A stretch of 64,000 bases of DNA from Hyphomicrobium sp. NDB2Meth4 (GCF_900117445.1 NZ_FPEJ01000001.1:610501-674500); one strand, 5' to 3'; shown: positions 39,602 through 49,202, counted from the stretch's first letter. Numbers and translations are program-made. Notes: generated from the letters alone by a model not told the origin.

Positions 39602-42175
39602 TTACTCTGATCTGAGGTACGGTACCGCCGGAGCGCGTAGAATCGCCCAGGTACCCGCGCCCCCGAAAAGGAAGACCAGACCCACCGACACGGCGAGCGC
39701 CAAAGCCACCGCGCCGACTGAGAACACGAACGGAACATGCATCAGCTGCGTCACCACGATCGACGCCGCGAGGGCCCCCAGACCCACCGCAAACAGCGCC
39801 GTCACCGCCGCCAGGATCAGGTACTCGAGGAAGTGCGCGGTCAGAATCCGCCGCCGCGTCGCCCCGAGCGTCTTGAGGATCACCGCCTCCAAGATCCGCC
39901 GCCGCTGCGCCGTCGCCAGCGCCCCCGCCAGCACCAGGGCGCCCGCAATCAGCGTCACGCTTCCGGCCGCGCGAACCGCCGTCATCACCTTCGTGAAGAC
40001 GTCATTGACCATCACCAGCACGTCTTTGACGCGAATGGCCGTCATCGACGGATAGGCCCTCGCCACCTCGCGCATCGCGTCGCCCTCGGTGGACAGCGGG
40101 GTGCCAGGCGGCAGTGACACCGTCACCAAGAGGTTGTGCGGCGCCCCCCGCAGCGTGTTGGGCGAGAACAACATCACGAAGTTGATGGCGAGGCTTTCCC
40201 AGTGCACTTCGCGCAGACTGGTGATCTTCGCCGTCACGTTGCGCCCCAGAACGTTCACCGTGACCGTATCGCCAAGCTTCAGCCCCAGCTTCTTGGCCAG
40301 CTCTGCCTCGAACGACACCAGCGGCTCGCCGTCGTAGTCTTTCGGCCACCACTCGCCTTCGACCACCCGCGAACCCGCCGGCACGTCGTCCGAATAGGAA
40401 AGACCCCGGTCGCCATTCAGCACCCACTGTGCTTCCGGCGGCGCCTTCACCTCTTCCACCGGCACGTCGTTGAGCCGCACCAGCCGTCCCCGCAACATCG
40501 GCGCTTCGTCCAGTACAGCACCTGGGATTTGCCGCGTGATCAGCCCGCGCATTGCCGCAAAGTCGTCCTTCGGCACGTCGAGCACGAAATAGTCGGGCGA
40601 CGAGGATGGCAGCCGCTGCTGCAGCTCCCGCACTAAAGACGCATCTGCCAGCGACACCGCGACCAGCAGAGACAACCCCGCCCCCAGCGACAACACCACC
40701 GAGCGCGTCAGTCCCCCTGGCGAACCGAGATTGGCAATCGCTAAAGACAGCTCCGGATAGCGCGGCCGCGGCACGCGACGCGCTAGCCACGTCACCGCGA
40801 TGCCCAGCGCATAGAACACCGCGAACACGACCACGAGTCCAATGGCGAAAAAGATGGCAATGCGCTGCGAATCGGACGTCAGCGCCGCAAACGCGAACAG
40901 CGCCAGCGCAATGCCGAGCGTGCTCACGATCACCCACGGCCGCGGCAGCGTCCGTTCCGACGAAACCTCGTCGCGGAACAGCATCGAAGCGCTGACGCGC
41001 TCCACGCGGCCCAGCGGCCACAGCGTGAACAGCAGCGCCACGCCAAAGCCGTAGACCAGCGCCGTCACGATGCTGAGCGGCGTCACTGTCATTTCCGCGG
41101 CGATCGGCAGCAGATCGCCGAACAGCCAGTCGAGCACGAACGGCGCCAGCATGCCCAGCGCGAGCCCGATGCCGACACCCACCGCAGCAACCGCCAGCAC
41201 CTCGGCGAGAAAAATGCCGAGCACCATCCGGCTCGTCGCACCGATGCTCTTCATCGTCGCGATCACTTTGCGCCGCCTGTCAATGAACGTCGCCACCGCA
41301 TTGGCAATGCCGACACCGCCGACCAGCAGCGACGTCAGCCCCACCAGCGTCAGGAACTGCCGCAACCGCTCCAGCGTGCGCGTCACTTGCGGAGAGGGAT
41401 CGCGCCGATCCGCAACCGTGAAGCCCGAATCCGGCAGCTCGCTGTCGATCCTGTTGCGCAGCGCCAGTAGCTCGCTATCGCTGGCTGCAGCATCCCCGAG
41501 CTTGACCGCATAGCGCCAGCGTACCAGCGTGCCGGGCTTGATCAGGCCCGTCTTTTCCAGCGTTGCTTCCGAGATCAGCACGCGCGGACCGTAAGTAAGC
41601 CGGTCGGTGATCCCATCAGGCTCTGACTTCAGCGCGCCGCCAACCTTCACCCGCGCATCGCCCAGCCCCATCTCGTCGCCGACTTTGAGCTTCAGACGCT
41701 CCAGCAGCGCCGGATCGACCACCGCGCCCTTGGCCAGCGCGTCCTTCAGGTCGATGCCATCGGCGATCTCGACCTTGCCCACCAGCGGATAGGCGTCGTC
41801 CACCGCCTTCAATTCAGCCAGCGCCTGATCGCTGGCATCGGGGCGCCGTGCCATCGTACGCATCGTGCCCGTCTCGCTGACGCGCCCGAACGTGTCGATG
41901 ATCGCCCGCTCGTCCTCATCGGCCTTGACGTGCGTTCGCGCCAGCGTCGCATCGCCGCCGAGGATCGCCTCGCCCTGGCGCTCGAAGCCGCCACGCAATG
42001 CATCGGACACCGCGCCGACGCTCGCGATCACCATCACGCCCAGCGCCACGCAAGCGATGAAAATGCGGAAGCCCGAAAACCCGGCCCGCAGCTCGCGCGC
42101 AGCAATCGAAAGGATCAGCGGCAGCCTGACCTGCCCCGCGTTCGGTGATGAATTGAGTGTATCTGCTGCCGTCAC
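39602..42175 (-). CDS. ABC transporter permease, FtsX-like (YbbP type)
   Basis: An 857-residue permease with two FtsX blocks: an N-terminal segment (ELRAGFSGFRIFIACVALGV), a large periplasmic domain, a central group of membrane helices including GVGIANAVATFIDRRRKVIA, and a C-terminal FtsX block (VLAGALATAQRRRILEAVIL) followed by LKTLGATRRRILTAHFLEYL. This is the YbbP layout. Its start overlaps the ATPase stop by 4 bases. With the adjacent ATPase and divergent TesA-like gene it reproduces the E. coli ybbAP/tesA neighbourhood. Substrate unknown. Confidence 0.92.
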   Translation of the reverse strand: MTAADTLNSSPNAGQVRLPLILSIAARELRAGFSGFRIFIACVALGVMVIASVGAVSDALRGGFERQGEAILGGDATLARTHVKADEDERAIIDTFGRVSETGTMRTMARRPDASDQALAELKAVDDAYPLVGKVEIADGIDLKDALAKGAVVDPALLERLKLKVGDEMGLGDARVKVGGALKSEPDGITDRLTYGPRVLISEATLEKTGLIKPGTLVRWRYAVKLGDAAASDSELLALRNRIDSELPDSGFTVADRRDPSPQVTRTLERLRQFLTLVGLTSLLVGGVGIANAVATFIDRRRKVIATMKSIGATSRMVLGIFLAEVLAVAAVGVGIGLALGMLAPFVLDWLFGDLLPIAAEMTVTPLSIVTALVYGFGVALLFTLWPLGRVERVSASMLFRDEVSSERTLPRPWVIVSTLGIALALFAFAALTSDSQRIAIFFAIGLVVVFAVFYALGIAVTWLARRVPRPRYPELSLAIANLGSPGGLTRSVVLSLGAGLSLLVAVSLADASLVRELQQRLPSSSPDYFVLDVPKDDFAAMRGLITRQIPGAVLDEAPMLRGRLVRLNDVPVEEVKAPPEAQWVLNGDRGLSYSDDVPAGSRVVEGEWWPKDYDGEPLVSFEAELAKKLGLKLGDTVTVNVLGRNVTAKITSLREVHWESLAINFVMLFSPNTLRGAPHNLLVTVSLPPGTPLSTEGDAMREVARAYPSMTAIRVKDVLVMVNDVFTKVMTAVRAAGSVTLIAGALVLAGALATAQRRRILEAVILKTLGATRRRILTAHFLEYLILAAVTALFAVGLGALAASIVVTQLMHVPFVFSVGAVALALAVSVGLVFLFGGAGTWAILRAPAVPYLRSE

Positions 42176-42864
42176 GTGAGGGCGGCCTCCGTGTCGGTAT
42201 CGACGCGCCCATCGGACATGCGGATCGTGCGCTCGCAGGCCGACGCCAGACGCTCATCGTGCGTCACCAGAATGAGCGTCGCGCCGCGCCGCCGCTGCAA
42301 GCCGAACAACAGGTCGATCACCTGCCCGCCCGTCAGCCGGTCGAGATTGCCGGTCGGCTCGTCCGCCAGAATGAGCTTCGGCCGCCGGCTCAACGCCCGC
42401 GCAATGGCAACACGCTGCTGCTCACCGCCGGAAAGCTGCGCCGGAAAATGCTCCATGCGATGGCTGAGCCCGACTTCCTGTAGCAATTCGCGCGCGGTCA
42501 CCGTCGCGTCGGCTGCACCCGCAAACTCCAGCGGCAGCGCCACATTCTCCAGCGCCGTCATGGTCGGCACGAGATAGAACGACTGAAACACGATACCGAG
42601 CGAGGCCCCGCGCATCAGCGCCAGCTCATCCTCGGACATATTGGAGAGGTCGTGCCCAGCCACCTTGACCTGGCCGCTGGTCGCCCGTTCGAGCCCGGCC
42701 ATCACCATCAACAGCGATGTTTTTCCCGATCCGGACGGCCCGACAATGGCCAGCGATTGGCCCTCGCGAGCCTTGAGATCGACATCCCGCAAAATACTCA
42801 CCGGCCCCGCTCTGCTGGGCAGCGTGAGGCGCACGTTCTTCAAATCGACAATCGGCTCGGTCAC
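42172..42864 (-). CDS. ABC transporter ATP-binding protein (YbbA type)
   Basis: A 230-residue ATPase. Walker A is GPSGSGKT (SLAIVGPSGSGKTSLLMVMA), signature LSGGEQQRVAIARAL and Walker B LILADEPTGNLDRLTG. It belongs to the LolD/MacB/YbbA group that works with FtsX-like permeases, here the overlapping downstream gene. It is divergent from the TesA-like gene, 105 bases apart. Confidence 0.94.
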   Translation of the reverse strand: MTEPIVDLKNVRLTLPSRAGPVSILRDVDLKAREGQSLAIVGPSGSGKTSLLMVMAGLERATSGQVKVAGHDLSNMSEDELALMRGASLGIVFQSFYLVPTMTALENVALPLEFAGAADATVTARELLQEVGLSHRMEHFPAQLSGGEQQRVAIARALSRRPKLILADEPTGNLDRLTGGQVIDLLFGLQRRRGATLILVTHDERLASACERTIRMSDGRVDTDTEAALT

Positions 42865-42969
42865 GATTCCTCTTTGCGGTATGCCGGGAGGGAAGGCTTG
42901 TCTGAACTTGACGGCGCCTTTACGTCATGGGGGAACGTTGAGGCCATCCTTGATCTGTCGGGGAGAAGC

Positions 42970-43698
42970 ATGAAGCCGATGTATGCAGGAAGCAACGCTT
43001 TGGCCTCGTCTCAGGTGGTATCTAAGACGGCGCTCGTCAACATTTTGACGGCGCTGGCCGTTTTTCTCAGTGCCGTAGCGGGCATCCAGATTGCGAGCGC
43101 CGCCGCAGAATCGGGCAAACCCGTCCGCATTGTCGCATTCGGCGACAGCCTCACCTCCGGCTACGGCCTGCGCCAGAGTCAGGCCTTTCCCGTCCAGCTG
43201 CAGAAGGAACTGCGCGCACGCGGCCATAACGTGGTCATCTCGAACGCTGGCGTCGCGGGCGATACCACGGCAGCCGGTCTCGCGCGCTTCGACTGGGCCA
43301 TCGGCGACGACGTCGACGCTGTCATCCTCGAACTCGGCGCCAACGACGCGTTGCGCGGCATCGACCCCAAGGTCACGCGCGAAAACCTGCAGAAGATCCT
43401 GGCCCTGCTCAATAAGCGCGGCATTCCCGTGCTGCTCACCGGCATGCGCTCGCCCGCCAACTGGGGTGACACCTACTCCGACGATTTCGACGCCATCTTT
43501 CCCGATCTCGCCAAAGAGCACGCTCTAGTGTTCTATCCCTTCTTTCTCGAAGGCGTGGTGCTGAACGCCAAGCTGAACCAGAAAGACGGCATGCACCCGA
43601 ACTCCAAGGGCGTCTCCGAGATCGTCCGCCAGATCACGCCGTCGGTGGAAGAACTGATCGCCCGCGCCGAGGCACGCCGCGCCACGCCCAAAAGCTGA
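42970..43698 (+). CDS. tesA: Periplasmic SGNH-fold esterase/acyl-CoA thioesterase I
   Basis: A 242-residue exported hydrolase. Signal segment around residues 20-43 (ALVNILTALAVFLSAVAGIQ, cleavage near ASAA). SGNH blocks are clear: FGDSLTSGYGL (Ser nucleophile), Gly in NAGVAGDTTAAG, ELGANDALRG (Asn) and DGMHPNSKGVSEI (Asp and His). GGGAGAAG precedes the ATG. It hydrolyses acyl esters or lysophospholipids. The pairing with a divergent YbbAP-type ABC system is conserved in E. coli. Confidence 0.93.
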   Translation: MKPMYAGSNALASSQVVSKTALVNILTALAVFLSAVAGIQIASAAAESGKPVRIVAFGDSLTSGYGLRQSQAFPVQLQKELRARGHNVVISNAGVAGDTTAAGLARFDWAIGDDVDAVILELGANDALRGIDPKVTRENLQKILALLNKRGIPVLLTGMRSPANWGDTYSDDFDAIFPDLAKEHALVFYPFFLEGVVLNAKLNQKDGMHPNSKGVSEIVRQITPSVEELIARAEARRATPKS

Positions 43699-43715
43699 TT
43701 GAGAAAGGTCGAGCT

Positions 43716-44294
43716 ATGCCGCGCCTGTTCACGGGCATCGAAATCCCCGCTGAGCAGCGCGAGGAAATCGCGCGGCTCAAGGTGCCGCTACCCGGCGGTG
43801 GCCGTTGGACCGACCCGGCGGACCTGCATCTGACGCTCCGCTTCGTTGGCGATATCGAGCGCCCGCAGGCGACGGAATTTGCAGATCGCCTGGAATCCAT
43901 CGACCTCGACGCCTTCGAGCTGCGCCTCTCCGGCATCGGCGTCTTTGGCGGAAACGAGCCCCGCTCTATTTGGGCGGGCGTCGAGGAGTCGGCCCCGCTC
44001 GAAGCGCTGGCCCGCGCCTGCGACCGCGCCGCCCGATCGGCAGGGCTTCCACCCGATAGCCGTCAGTTCAAGCCGCACGTCACGCTCGCGCGCCTGAAAT
44101 ATGCCAGCGCCGACGAAGTGGCGCGCGTACTTCAACGCCTCGGAGCCTTCCGCACCAAACCCTTTATCGTCTCGCGCTTCGTGCTTTTCTCGGCCAAACC
44201 GAAGACCGGCGGCGGACCCTACGCGATCGAGGAAGCCTTCAACCTGCGCGGCGGCGAATACGCCCACGACCTCGATCTAGACTACGGCTGGTAA
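43716..44294 (+). CDS. thpR: RNA 2',3'-cyclic phosphodiesterase (2'-5' RNA ligase family)
   Basis: A 192-residue 2H-phosphoesterase. Both catalytic motifs are present: HLTL at about residues 38-41 (DLHLTLRFVGD) and HVTLARLKYA in the second half. The start MPRLFTGIEIPAEQREEIAR is typical of ThpR. It acts on cyclic phosphate ends of RNA in vitro. It follows tesA by 17 bases on the same strand. Confidence 0.93.
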   Translation: MPRLFTGIEIPAEQREEIARLKVPLPGGGRWTDPADLHLTLRFVGDIERPQATEFADRLESIDLDAFELRLSGIGVFGGNEPRSIWAGVEESAPLEALARACDRAARSAGLPPDSRQFKPHVTLARLKYASADEVARVLQRLGAFRTKPFIVSRFVLFSAKPKTGGGPYAIEEAFNLRGGEYAHDLDLDYGW

Positions 44295-44324
44295 CCCGAC
44301 GCAGCGGGCGATGCATCCGCTGTC

Positions 44325-44415
44325 ATCCTCGGCTTCATGCCGAGGATCCACCGCGCCACCAGCTCCGACGTTCACTTCAAGAGAATAGCTGGGTCCTCGG
44401 GACAAGCCCGAGGAT
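44325..44415. repeat. Pair of GATCCTCGG-type palindromes
   Basis: Two stems, ATCCTCGGC-TTCAT-GCCGAGGAT (44325-44347) and TCCTCGGG-ACAAG-CCCGAGGA (44395-44415), flank 47 bases. Together they form the composite intergenic repeat common in Hyphomicrobiales, related to the palindrome at 28018. Confidence 0.8.
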
Positions 44416-44437
44416 GACGTCGTACGAGCGACTGGCC

Positions 44438-44470
44438 GCGGCACAACAAGCTTTGCGCCGCTCGTGTCAC
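44438..44470 (+). repeat. Intergenic mosaic element, copy 9 (short)
   Basis: Only the right part is preserved: CACAACAAGCTTTGCGCCGC/TCGTGTCAC, ending 1 base before the secB stop. The GC-hairpin modules are replaced by the palindrome pair just upstream. Confidence 0.75.
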
Positions 44471-44471
44471 A

Positions 44472-44984
44472 TTAATTCTTCAATTCGTTCTCTGCCCGCG
44501 CGCGCATCTCTTGCTGGCGGCTCATGTAGAGCGAAGCGAAGTCGAACGGATCGAGCAGCAGCGGCGGGAAGCCGCCTTCGCGCGTCAGGTCCGCTGCGAT
44601 CCGGCGCACGAACGGGAACAGGATCGTCGGGCAGTTGACCAGGAGGAACGGCTCCAGCGCCTGCTCGGGGATGTTCTCGATCCGGAACAGGCCTGCATAG
44701 ACCAGCTCCAGCTGATAGATCTCGCCGTTCTTGTTGACCGCCTGCGCGTTGAAATCGATCGTGCTCTCGTACAGCGACGGGCCCATGCCCTTGGCGCCCA
44801 CATTGATCGACAGCTGCAGGTTCGGCTGATCGCCCGGATCCTTGATGATCTTCTCGATGTTCGGGTTCTCGAACGAGAGATCTTTGATGTACTGCGCGAC
44901 GACCTTCACCTGAACCGGCGGCGGGGCAGACTTAGCGGCCTCGTCTGGTTTGCCATTGCCGTTGCCATTGTTGGAGCTGGCCAT
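44472..44984 (-). CDS. secB: Protein-export chaperone SecB
   Basis: A 170-residue export chaperone that keeps preproteins unfolded and hands them to SecA. The core VKVVAQYIKDLSFENPNIEK and CPTILFPFVRRIAADLTREG are diagnostic; GGFPPLLLDPFDFASLY follows. A Gly/Asn-rich N-terminal stretch (SSNNGNGNGKPDEAAK) is typical of alphaproteobacterial SecB. It lies near the dnaQ-coaE-aroE-maf group, as in other alphaproteobacteria, but with extra genes between. Confidence 0.96.
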   Translation of the reverse strand: MASSNNGNGNGKPDEAAKSAPPPVQVKVVAQYIKDLSFENPNIEKIIKDPGDQPNLQLSINVGAKGMGPSLYESTIDFNAQAVNKNGEIYQLELVYAGLFRIENIPEQALEPFLLVNCPTILFPFVRRIAADLTREGGFPPLLLDPFDFASLYMSRQQEMRARAENELKN

Positions 44985-45083
44985 CGAAGAATTCCATCAT
45001 GAGTGTTGCAACCGAGGCGGGCTAGCTAACACGCAGGCAACGCTGCGACAATCGTGCTGTGGGAGCCTGCCGATATAGTTGCG

Positions 45084-45575
45084 CTAACGCGGGCGGTCAT
45101 CGTCATCGAGACGCTCGTATGTGCCCTCGATGATGATCGGCTCTTTGGCTCCGGAAGCGTCTCGATCTCCTTGCGGGCCGGCCGGCCGGCCCCTGCCGTC
45201 TCGCCGGGCGTCGGTGAAGCCGGGAATGACTGCCCCGAGGATAAGCCGCCGCAGCGGCGGCACCAGCAGCGCAAGGCCCAGCGCATCGGAGATGAAACCG
45301 GGCAGGATCAGCAGGCTGCCGGCGAGAATAACGACGTAGCCATCCACCATCGAGGCGAAGGCAAACCCGCCCCGGCTCATGCTGTCGAACATTCGCCCGA
45401 CCATCGAAACGCCCTGGTTACGTATGATGAGCATCCCGGCGACTGCTGCCAAAACAAGCAGCCCTAGCGTTGCCCAGAAGCCGATTGCCGCGCCGACCTC
45501 GATCAGCACGGCAATTTCCAGCAGCGGGAACCCCAGCAGAAGCAGCAATGTAAAGGCGCGCACCGGCGACAACAT
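45084..45575 (-). CDS. fxsA: FxsA family membrane protein
   Basis: A 163-residue cytoplasmic membrane protein of the FxsA family. The N-terminus has FTLLLLLGFPLLEIAVLIEV and GAAIGFWATLGLLVLAAVAG, then DGYVVILAGSLLILPGFISD and ALGLALLVPPLRRLI, all hallmark segments. The C-terminal tail is Arg/Gly/Asp-rich. In E. coli FxsA relieves F-plasmid exclusion of phage T7. It sits between secB and the divergent Tim44-like gene, a conserved alphaproteobacterial arrangement. Confidence 0.92.
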   Translation of the reverse strand: MLSPVRAFTLLLLLGFPLLEIAVLIEVGAAIGFWATLGLLVLAAVAGMLIIRNQGVSMVGRMFDSMSRGGFAFASMVDGYVVILAGSLLILPGFISDALGLALLVPPLRRLILGAVIPGFTDARRDGRGRPAGPQGDRDASGAKEPIIIEGTYERLDDDDRPR

Positions 45576-45811
45576 TTTCGACTGTTCACCTCGCACTAGC
45601 GGGTTGTTGAGCATGCCACCCGTCAGGTTGCCATCGGCCTGCAATCGGGTTGGCATTGCAGCATTTGTGCCTTACCTTGCAGTCAGACCACTCTAAACCC
45701 CTTGATGGCGGACGGATGAGGCCCATCGCCCCCTTGGGCCGGGATTAAGACACGATCATATATTGCTGTCGTATCCAGTCACGCTGTTGATTGCCAGGAA
45801 GGCAGCCGTCC

Positions 45812-46552
45812 ATGGAGAAGATCGATCTCTTCACCCTTATCTCGCTCATAGTCGCGGTCATCGTGATTCTGAAGCTGAGAAGCGTCCTGGGACGCCGTAC
45901 GGGTGACGAGGAAGCCCGCGTCGAGCGCTATCGCACTGAACGCGCCCGTCAGGAGGCCGCCGCATCGGGCGACAACGTCGTCGCCATGCCCCGTCGTGAG
46001 CGCGATGCTCAGGCTCCTGCACCGGCCGCCGAAGTCACCGAGGTCGACGCCGAGGAGCGCATCAAGAACTACGCGGGTGCCGAACCGGCCGCCCGCGCTG
46101 GCCTCGTCGACATCGCGCGCCAGGATCCAGCGTTCGAGCCCGATACCTTCATCCGTGGCGCCAAACAGGCCTACGAGATGATCGTCACCGCGTTTGCTGA
46201 AGGCAATCGCAAGCTGTTGCGCGACCTCCTCAGCCGCGACGTCTACGACGGTTTCAACCGCGCTATCACCGAGCGCGAGGCGCGCGGCGAGCAGGTTGAC
46301 CAAAGCTTCGTCGGCATCGAGAAGGCCGACATCGTGGAATCGGAGCTCAAGAGCGGCATTGCCTCTGTCACCGTGCGCTTCGTCAGCGAACTCATCTCCG
46401 CGACGCGCGACAAGGCTGGTGCGATCATCGGCGGCGATCCGCAGCGCATTAAGGAGGTCACTGACATCTGGACCTTCAGCCGCGATATTTCGTCCGCCAA
46501 GGCACGCGCCAATCCGAATTGGCGTCTGATTGCCACGCAGTCGCCCGCCTGA
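45812..46552 (+). CDS. Tim44-like domain membrane protein
   Basis: A 246-residue protein with one N-terminal membrane anchor (LFTLISLIVAVIVILKLRSV), a charged linker, and a C-terminal Tim44-like domain (DPAFEPDTFIRGAKQAYEMI ... RKLLRDLLSRDVYDGFNRAI, ending VTDIWTFSRDISSAKARANP). This is the alphaproteobacterial relative (TimA) of mitochondrial Tim44. Role probably in membrane protein or export quality. AGGAAGG precedes the ATG. It is followed by mltA and smr on the same strand. Confidence 0.93.
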   Translation: MEKIDLFTLISLIVAVIVILKLRSVLGRRTGDEEARVERYRTERARQEAAASGDNVVAMPRRERDAQAPAPAAEVTEVDAEERIKNYAGAEPAARAGLVDIARQDPAFEPDTFIRGAKQAYEMIVTAFAEGNRKLLRDLLSRDVYDGFNRAITEREARGEQVDQSFVGIEKADIVESELKSGIASVTVRFVSELISATRDKAGAIIGGDPQRIKEVTDIWTFSRDISSAKARANPNWRLIATQSPA

Positions 46553-46644
46553 GGTAGATTTGCACGCGGGGGCGTGCGAGCAGAAAGGCTCTGGGCCGCG
46601 GGCAAAGCGGCTGGTGGGTTCAAACGGGGGGAACGCGAGCGACC

Positions 46645-47973
46645 ATGGCAGGCTATCGCGCCCTGGCTGCTGTGTGTTGGTGGGTGGCCGCAGCCGTGGC
46701 CGCCCATGCTCAATCATTCGACGCGCCCGCCTTCGCTCCCAGTTCCGCACCTGCAGCCATGAGCAACGACACCGCCCCGCCTCCGCCCGCCCCAGAGGCT
46801 CCCAAGAGCAACGAGCCCAAGCTCGAGCCGGCAACCTTTTCCGATCTCCCCGGCTGGGATACCGATGATCACCTCGCCGCCCTGAAGACCTTCCTCAAGT
46901 CTTGCGATGCAGTTGCTCGCATGGCCGGAAAATCTGCATCGGGTAAGACGCGGTCGCAGTGCCACGTCCCCGTCGGCGAGCTGGCCTCCACATGCCGGGC
47001 CGCGCAGGACCTAAAATCGCTCACCAAGGCAAAGGCCAAGACGTTCTTTGAAACGCACTTCACCCCGCATCGCGTGGTGCAGACCAAAACCGCCGGACTG
47101 CTGACCGGCTATTACGAACCCGTGCTGGAAGGCTCGCGCACGCGCCAAGGCAAATTCCAGACTCCCGTCTACAAGCGTCCCACCGATCTCACCAATGTCG
47201 TCGACGAAGCCGACCGCGCTTCCAAGCAGACGGGCTTCACCCATCTGCGCAAGACATCGACCGGCGAGACCTCGCCCTACCCCACGCGCGCCGAGATCGA
47301 GCAGGGCGCGCTTGCCGGCAAAGGCCTCGAACTTCTCTACCTCGAAGACCCGGTCGAAGTGTTCTTCATGCACATCCAGGGCTCGGGCCGCATCCATCTC
47401 ACCGATGGCACCACCGTGCGCATCAATTACGATGGCAAGAACGGCTATCCCTATACCTCGATCGGCCGCTACCTGATCGACAACAAGATCCTCCCTGCGA
47501 ACAAGATGTCCATGCAGGCGCTCGGCAAGTGGCTGCGCGAGGACAAAGCGCGCGGCCAGCAGATCATGTGGCAGAACAAGTCGTTCATCTTCTTCCGCGA
47601 GATCGGCGACACCGACGGCCCCATGGGGGCCATGTCCGTCCCATTGACGCCCGGCCGCAGTCTTGCCGTCGACACCGGATTCCACACGCTCGGCACGCCC
47701 ATTTATCTCAGCGTCCCCGACCTCTCTCACGCCACCAAGGGCAGCGGCTTTAATCGTTTGATGGTGGCTCAGGACTTAGGCTCGGCGATCAAAGGCCCCG
47801 AGCGGGGCGACATCTACTTTGGCTCCGGCGCCTCGGCTGGAAAGATCGCTGGCACGACGAGGCATCAAGGAAACTTCTTCGTGCTGCTTCCCACGGTGAC
47901 CCAGGCGGCCGGATCCGGCATCAGGTTCGGCGAGCACCTGAAATGGCACACGACCGTGAAGGCCGCCCAGTGA
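46645..47973 (+). CDS. mltA: Membrane-bound lytic murein transglycosylase A
   Basis: A 442-residue exported enzyme that cleaves peptidoglycan to 1,6-anhydro-muropeptides. An N-terminal signal-like segment (ALAAVCWWVAAAVAAHAQS) is followed by a Pro-rich linker. The MltA domain has KTAGLLTGYYEPVLEGSRTR, and the C-terminal 3D domain has LAVDTGFHTLGTPIYLSV and QDLGSAIKGPERGDIYFGSG, which contain the catalytic Asp residues. No lipobox is obvious. The smr start overlaps its stop. Confidence 0.95.
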   Translation: MAGYRALAAVCWWVAAAVAAHAQSFDAPAFAPSSAPAAMSNDTAPPPPAPEAPKSNEPKLEPATFSDLPGWDTDDHLAALKTFLKSCDAVARMAGKSASGKTRSQCHVPVGELASTCRAAQDLKSLTKAKAKTFFETHFTPHRVVQTKTAGLLTGYYEPVLEGSRTRQGKFQTPVYKRPTDLTNVVDEADRASKQTGFTHLRKTSTGETSPYPTRAEIEQGALAGKGLELLYLEDPVEVFFMHIQGSGRIHLTDGTTVRINYDGKNGYPYTSIGRYLIDNKILPANKMSMQALGKWLREDKARGQQIMWQNKSFIFFREIGDTDGPMGAMSVPLTPGRSLAVDTGFHTLGTPIYLSVPDLSHATKGSGFNRLMVAQDLGSAIKGPERGDIYFGSGASAGKIAGTTRHQGNFFVLLPTVTQAAGSGIRFGEHLKWHTTVKAAQ

Positions 47974-48614
47974 AGCAGCCGCCGGGTAAGAAAGCCGGGG
48001 CGCGTATTTCAAAGGAAGAACGCGAGCTTTGGGAGCACACCGCGCGCTCCATCGAGCCTATTAAAGGCAAGAAGGGCAGAATTCACGCCGCCCTCGAAGA
48101 TATCGAGACCCCACCCCCACCGCCAAAACGAGAGCCGGCCCGAAGTGCTGAGCCATCGCGGGTCCTGAAGCCCTCGCCGCCGACGCTGACGCCCCTGGTG
48201 CGCATCACCAAGGCCCCACCCCCGCCGTCAGCCGCGAACCTCGAACGCAAGAAGACGCGCAAGGTCAGCTCCGGCAAGATCGAGATCGAAGCCCGCATCG
48301 ACCTGCACGGCATGCGCCAGAGCGAGGCACACGCGGCGCTGACACGTTTCCTCAGCCGCGCTTACGCAAGCGGCAAGCGCTGGGTGCTGGTGATCACCGG
48401 GAAGGGCGCGCCACAGCGCACTGCGCTCGACGAGCGCCTCGACTACGAAAACGTTGACCGCGGCGTGCTCCGCCGCAACGTCCCGCGCTGGTTATCCGAG
48501 CCGGACATCGCCCCGATCATCATCGGCTTCACCGTAGCCGCCATCCGCCACGGCGGCGAAGGCGCCCTCTACGTGCACCTTCGCAAGCGCCCCGGTACTC
48601 CCGGAGACTACTGA
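47970..48614 (+). CDS. Smr domain protein (small MutS-related)
   Basis: A 214-residue protein: an N-terminal basic and Pro-rich half (PPPPPKREPARSAEPSRV) and a C-terminal Smr domain with ARIDLHGMRQSEAHAALTRF, WVLVITGKG and RHGGEGALYVHLRKR. Smr domains nick DNA or RNA. The GTG at 47970 overlaps the mltA TGA by 4 bases (GTGA) and has GAAGG upstream, so coupled translation is likely; an ATG at 47943 inside mltA is less likely. Confidence 0.92.
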   Translation: MKQPPGKKAGARISKEERELWEHTARSIEPIKGKKGRIHAALEDIETPPPPPKREPARSAEPSRVLKPSPPTLTPLVRITKAPPPPSAANLERKKTRKVSSGKIEIEARIDLHGMRQSEAHAALTRFLSRAYASGKRWVLVITGKGAPQRTALDERLDYENVDRGVLRRNVPRWLSEPDIAPIIIGFTVAAIRHGGEGALYVHLRKRPGTPGDY

Positions 48615-48637
48615 CCGGCTCCGCCGATCGCTCCGCG

Positions 48638-49141
48638 TCAGCCCGAGCAGGTCGCCGCGAGCTTGTCGAGAGCGGCGCTGATGCCACCCAGCGAGTACGT
48701 ATCCGTCGTCGCCGTGCCGCGCGCTGAGGTAGCCTTCACGAAGGCATTCGAGCCCTTCTTCAAGGCTTCGATCAGTTTCAGCTCCTCGTTCGGATCCTGT
48801 ACGAACCCGCGCTCGCCTTTGACGAACAGCTTGAAGGTGTCGGTGCCCACCGTAACGCTCATGTCCGCGTCCGGCTTGACCGGATAGCCCACCTTCACGC
48901 TCGGCTCGGCCTTCACGCCTTCCTTCGGCCACGCAGAGATATAGAAGAAGATCGGGCCGCGGTTGGCGCCCAGCGGCTCCACTGCCAATGGCTGCGCAGC
49001 GATGAAGCACACCGTCTTCGGCGTCGCCGCATCCGCATAAAGGCTCCATGAGCCCTGCTTCTCGACGAGTTCGACGGTCTGCGCCGAAGCAGCCGTCGCC
49101 AATGCGAAGGTCAGAATAGCTGACGCCATTGTCGTGCGCAT
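48638..49141 (-). CDS. Invasion-associated locus B (IalB) family secreted protein
   Basis: A 167-residue exported protein with a signal peptide (MRTTMASAILTFALATAASA-Q). The core GSWSLYADAATPKTVCFIAA, FYISAWPKEGVKAEPSVKVG and FVKGERGFVQDPNEELKLIE matches the IalB-like family, widespread in Hyphomicrobiales and not limited to pathogens. A strong GGAGGGGAG ribosome binding site supports the start at 49141. Confidence 0.88.
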   Translation of the reverse strand: MRTTMASAILTFALATAASAQTVELVEKQGSWSLYADAATPKTVCFIAAQPLAVEPLGANRGPIFFYISAWPKEGVKAEPSVKVGYPVKPDADMSVTVGTDTFKLFVKGERGFVQDPNEELKLIEALKKGSNAFVKATSARGTATTDTYSLGGISAALDKLAATCSG

Positions 49142-49202
49142 AAGGCTCCCCTCCCCAGCTGAGCGCGATTTGAGGTGAGCATATGCACCCGTGACCGGAG
49201 TG

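Noticed and set aside
46560-46640. GGTTCAAACG resembling a tRNA T-loop before mltA
   Set aside because: No acceptor stem, anticodon arm or D-loop can be arranged around it.
47943-47969. ATG start for the Smr gene inside mltA
   Set aside because: It lacks a ribosome binding site; the GTG at 47970 overlaps the mltA stop in the usual coupled form and has GAAGG upstream.
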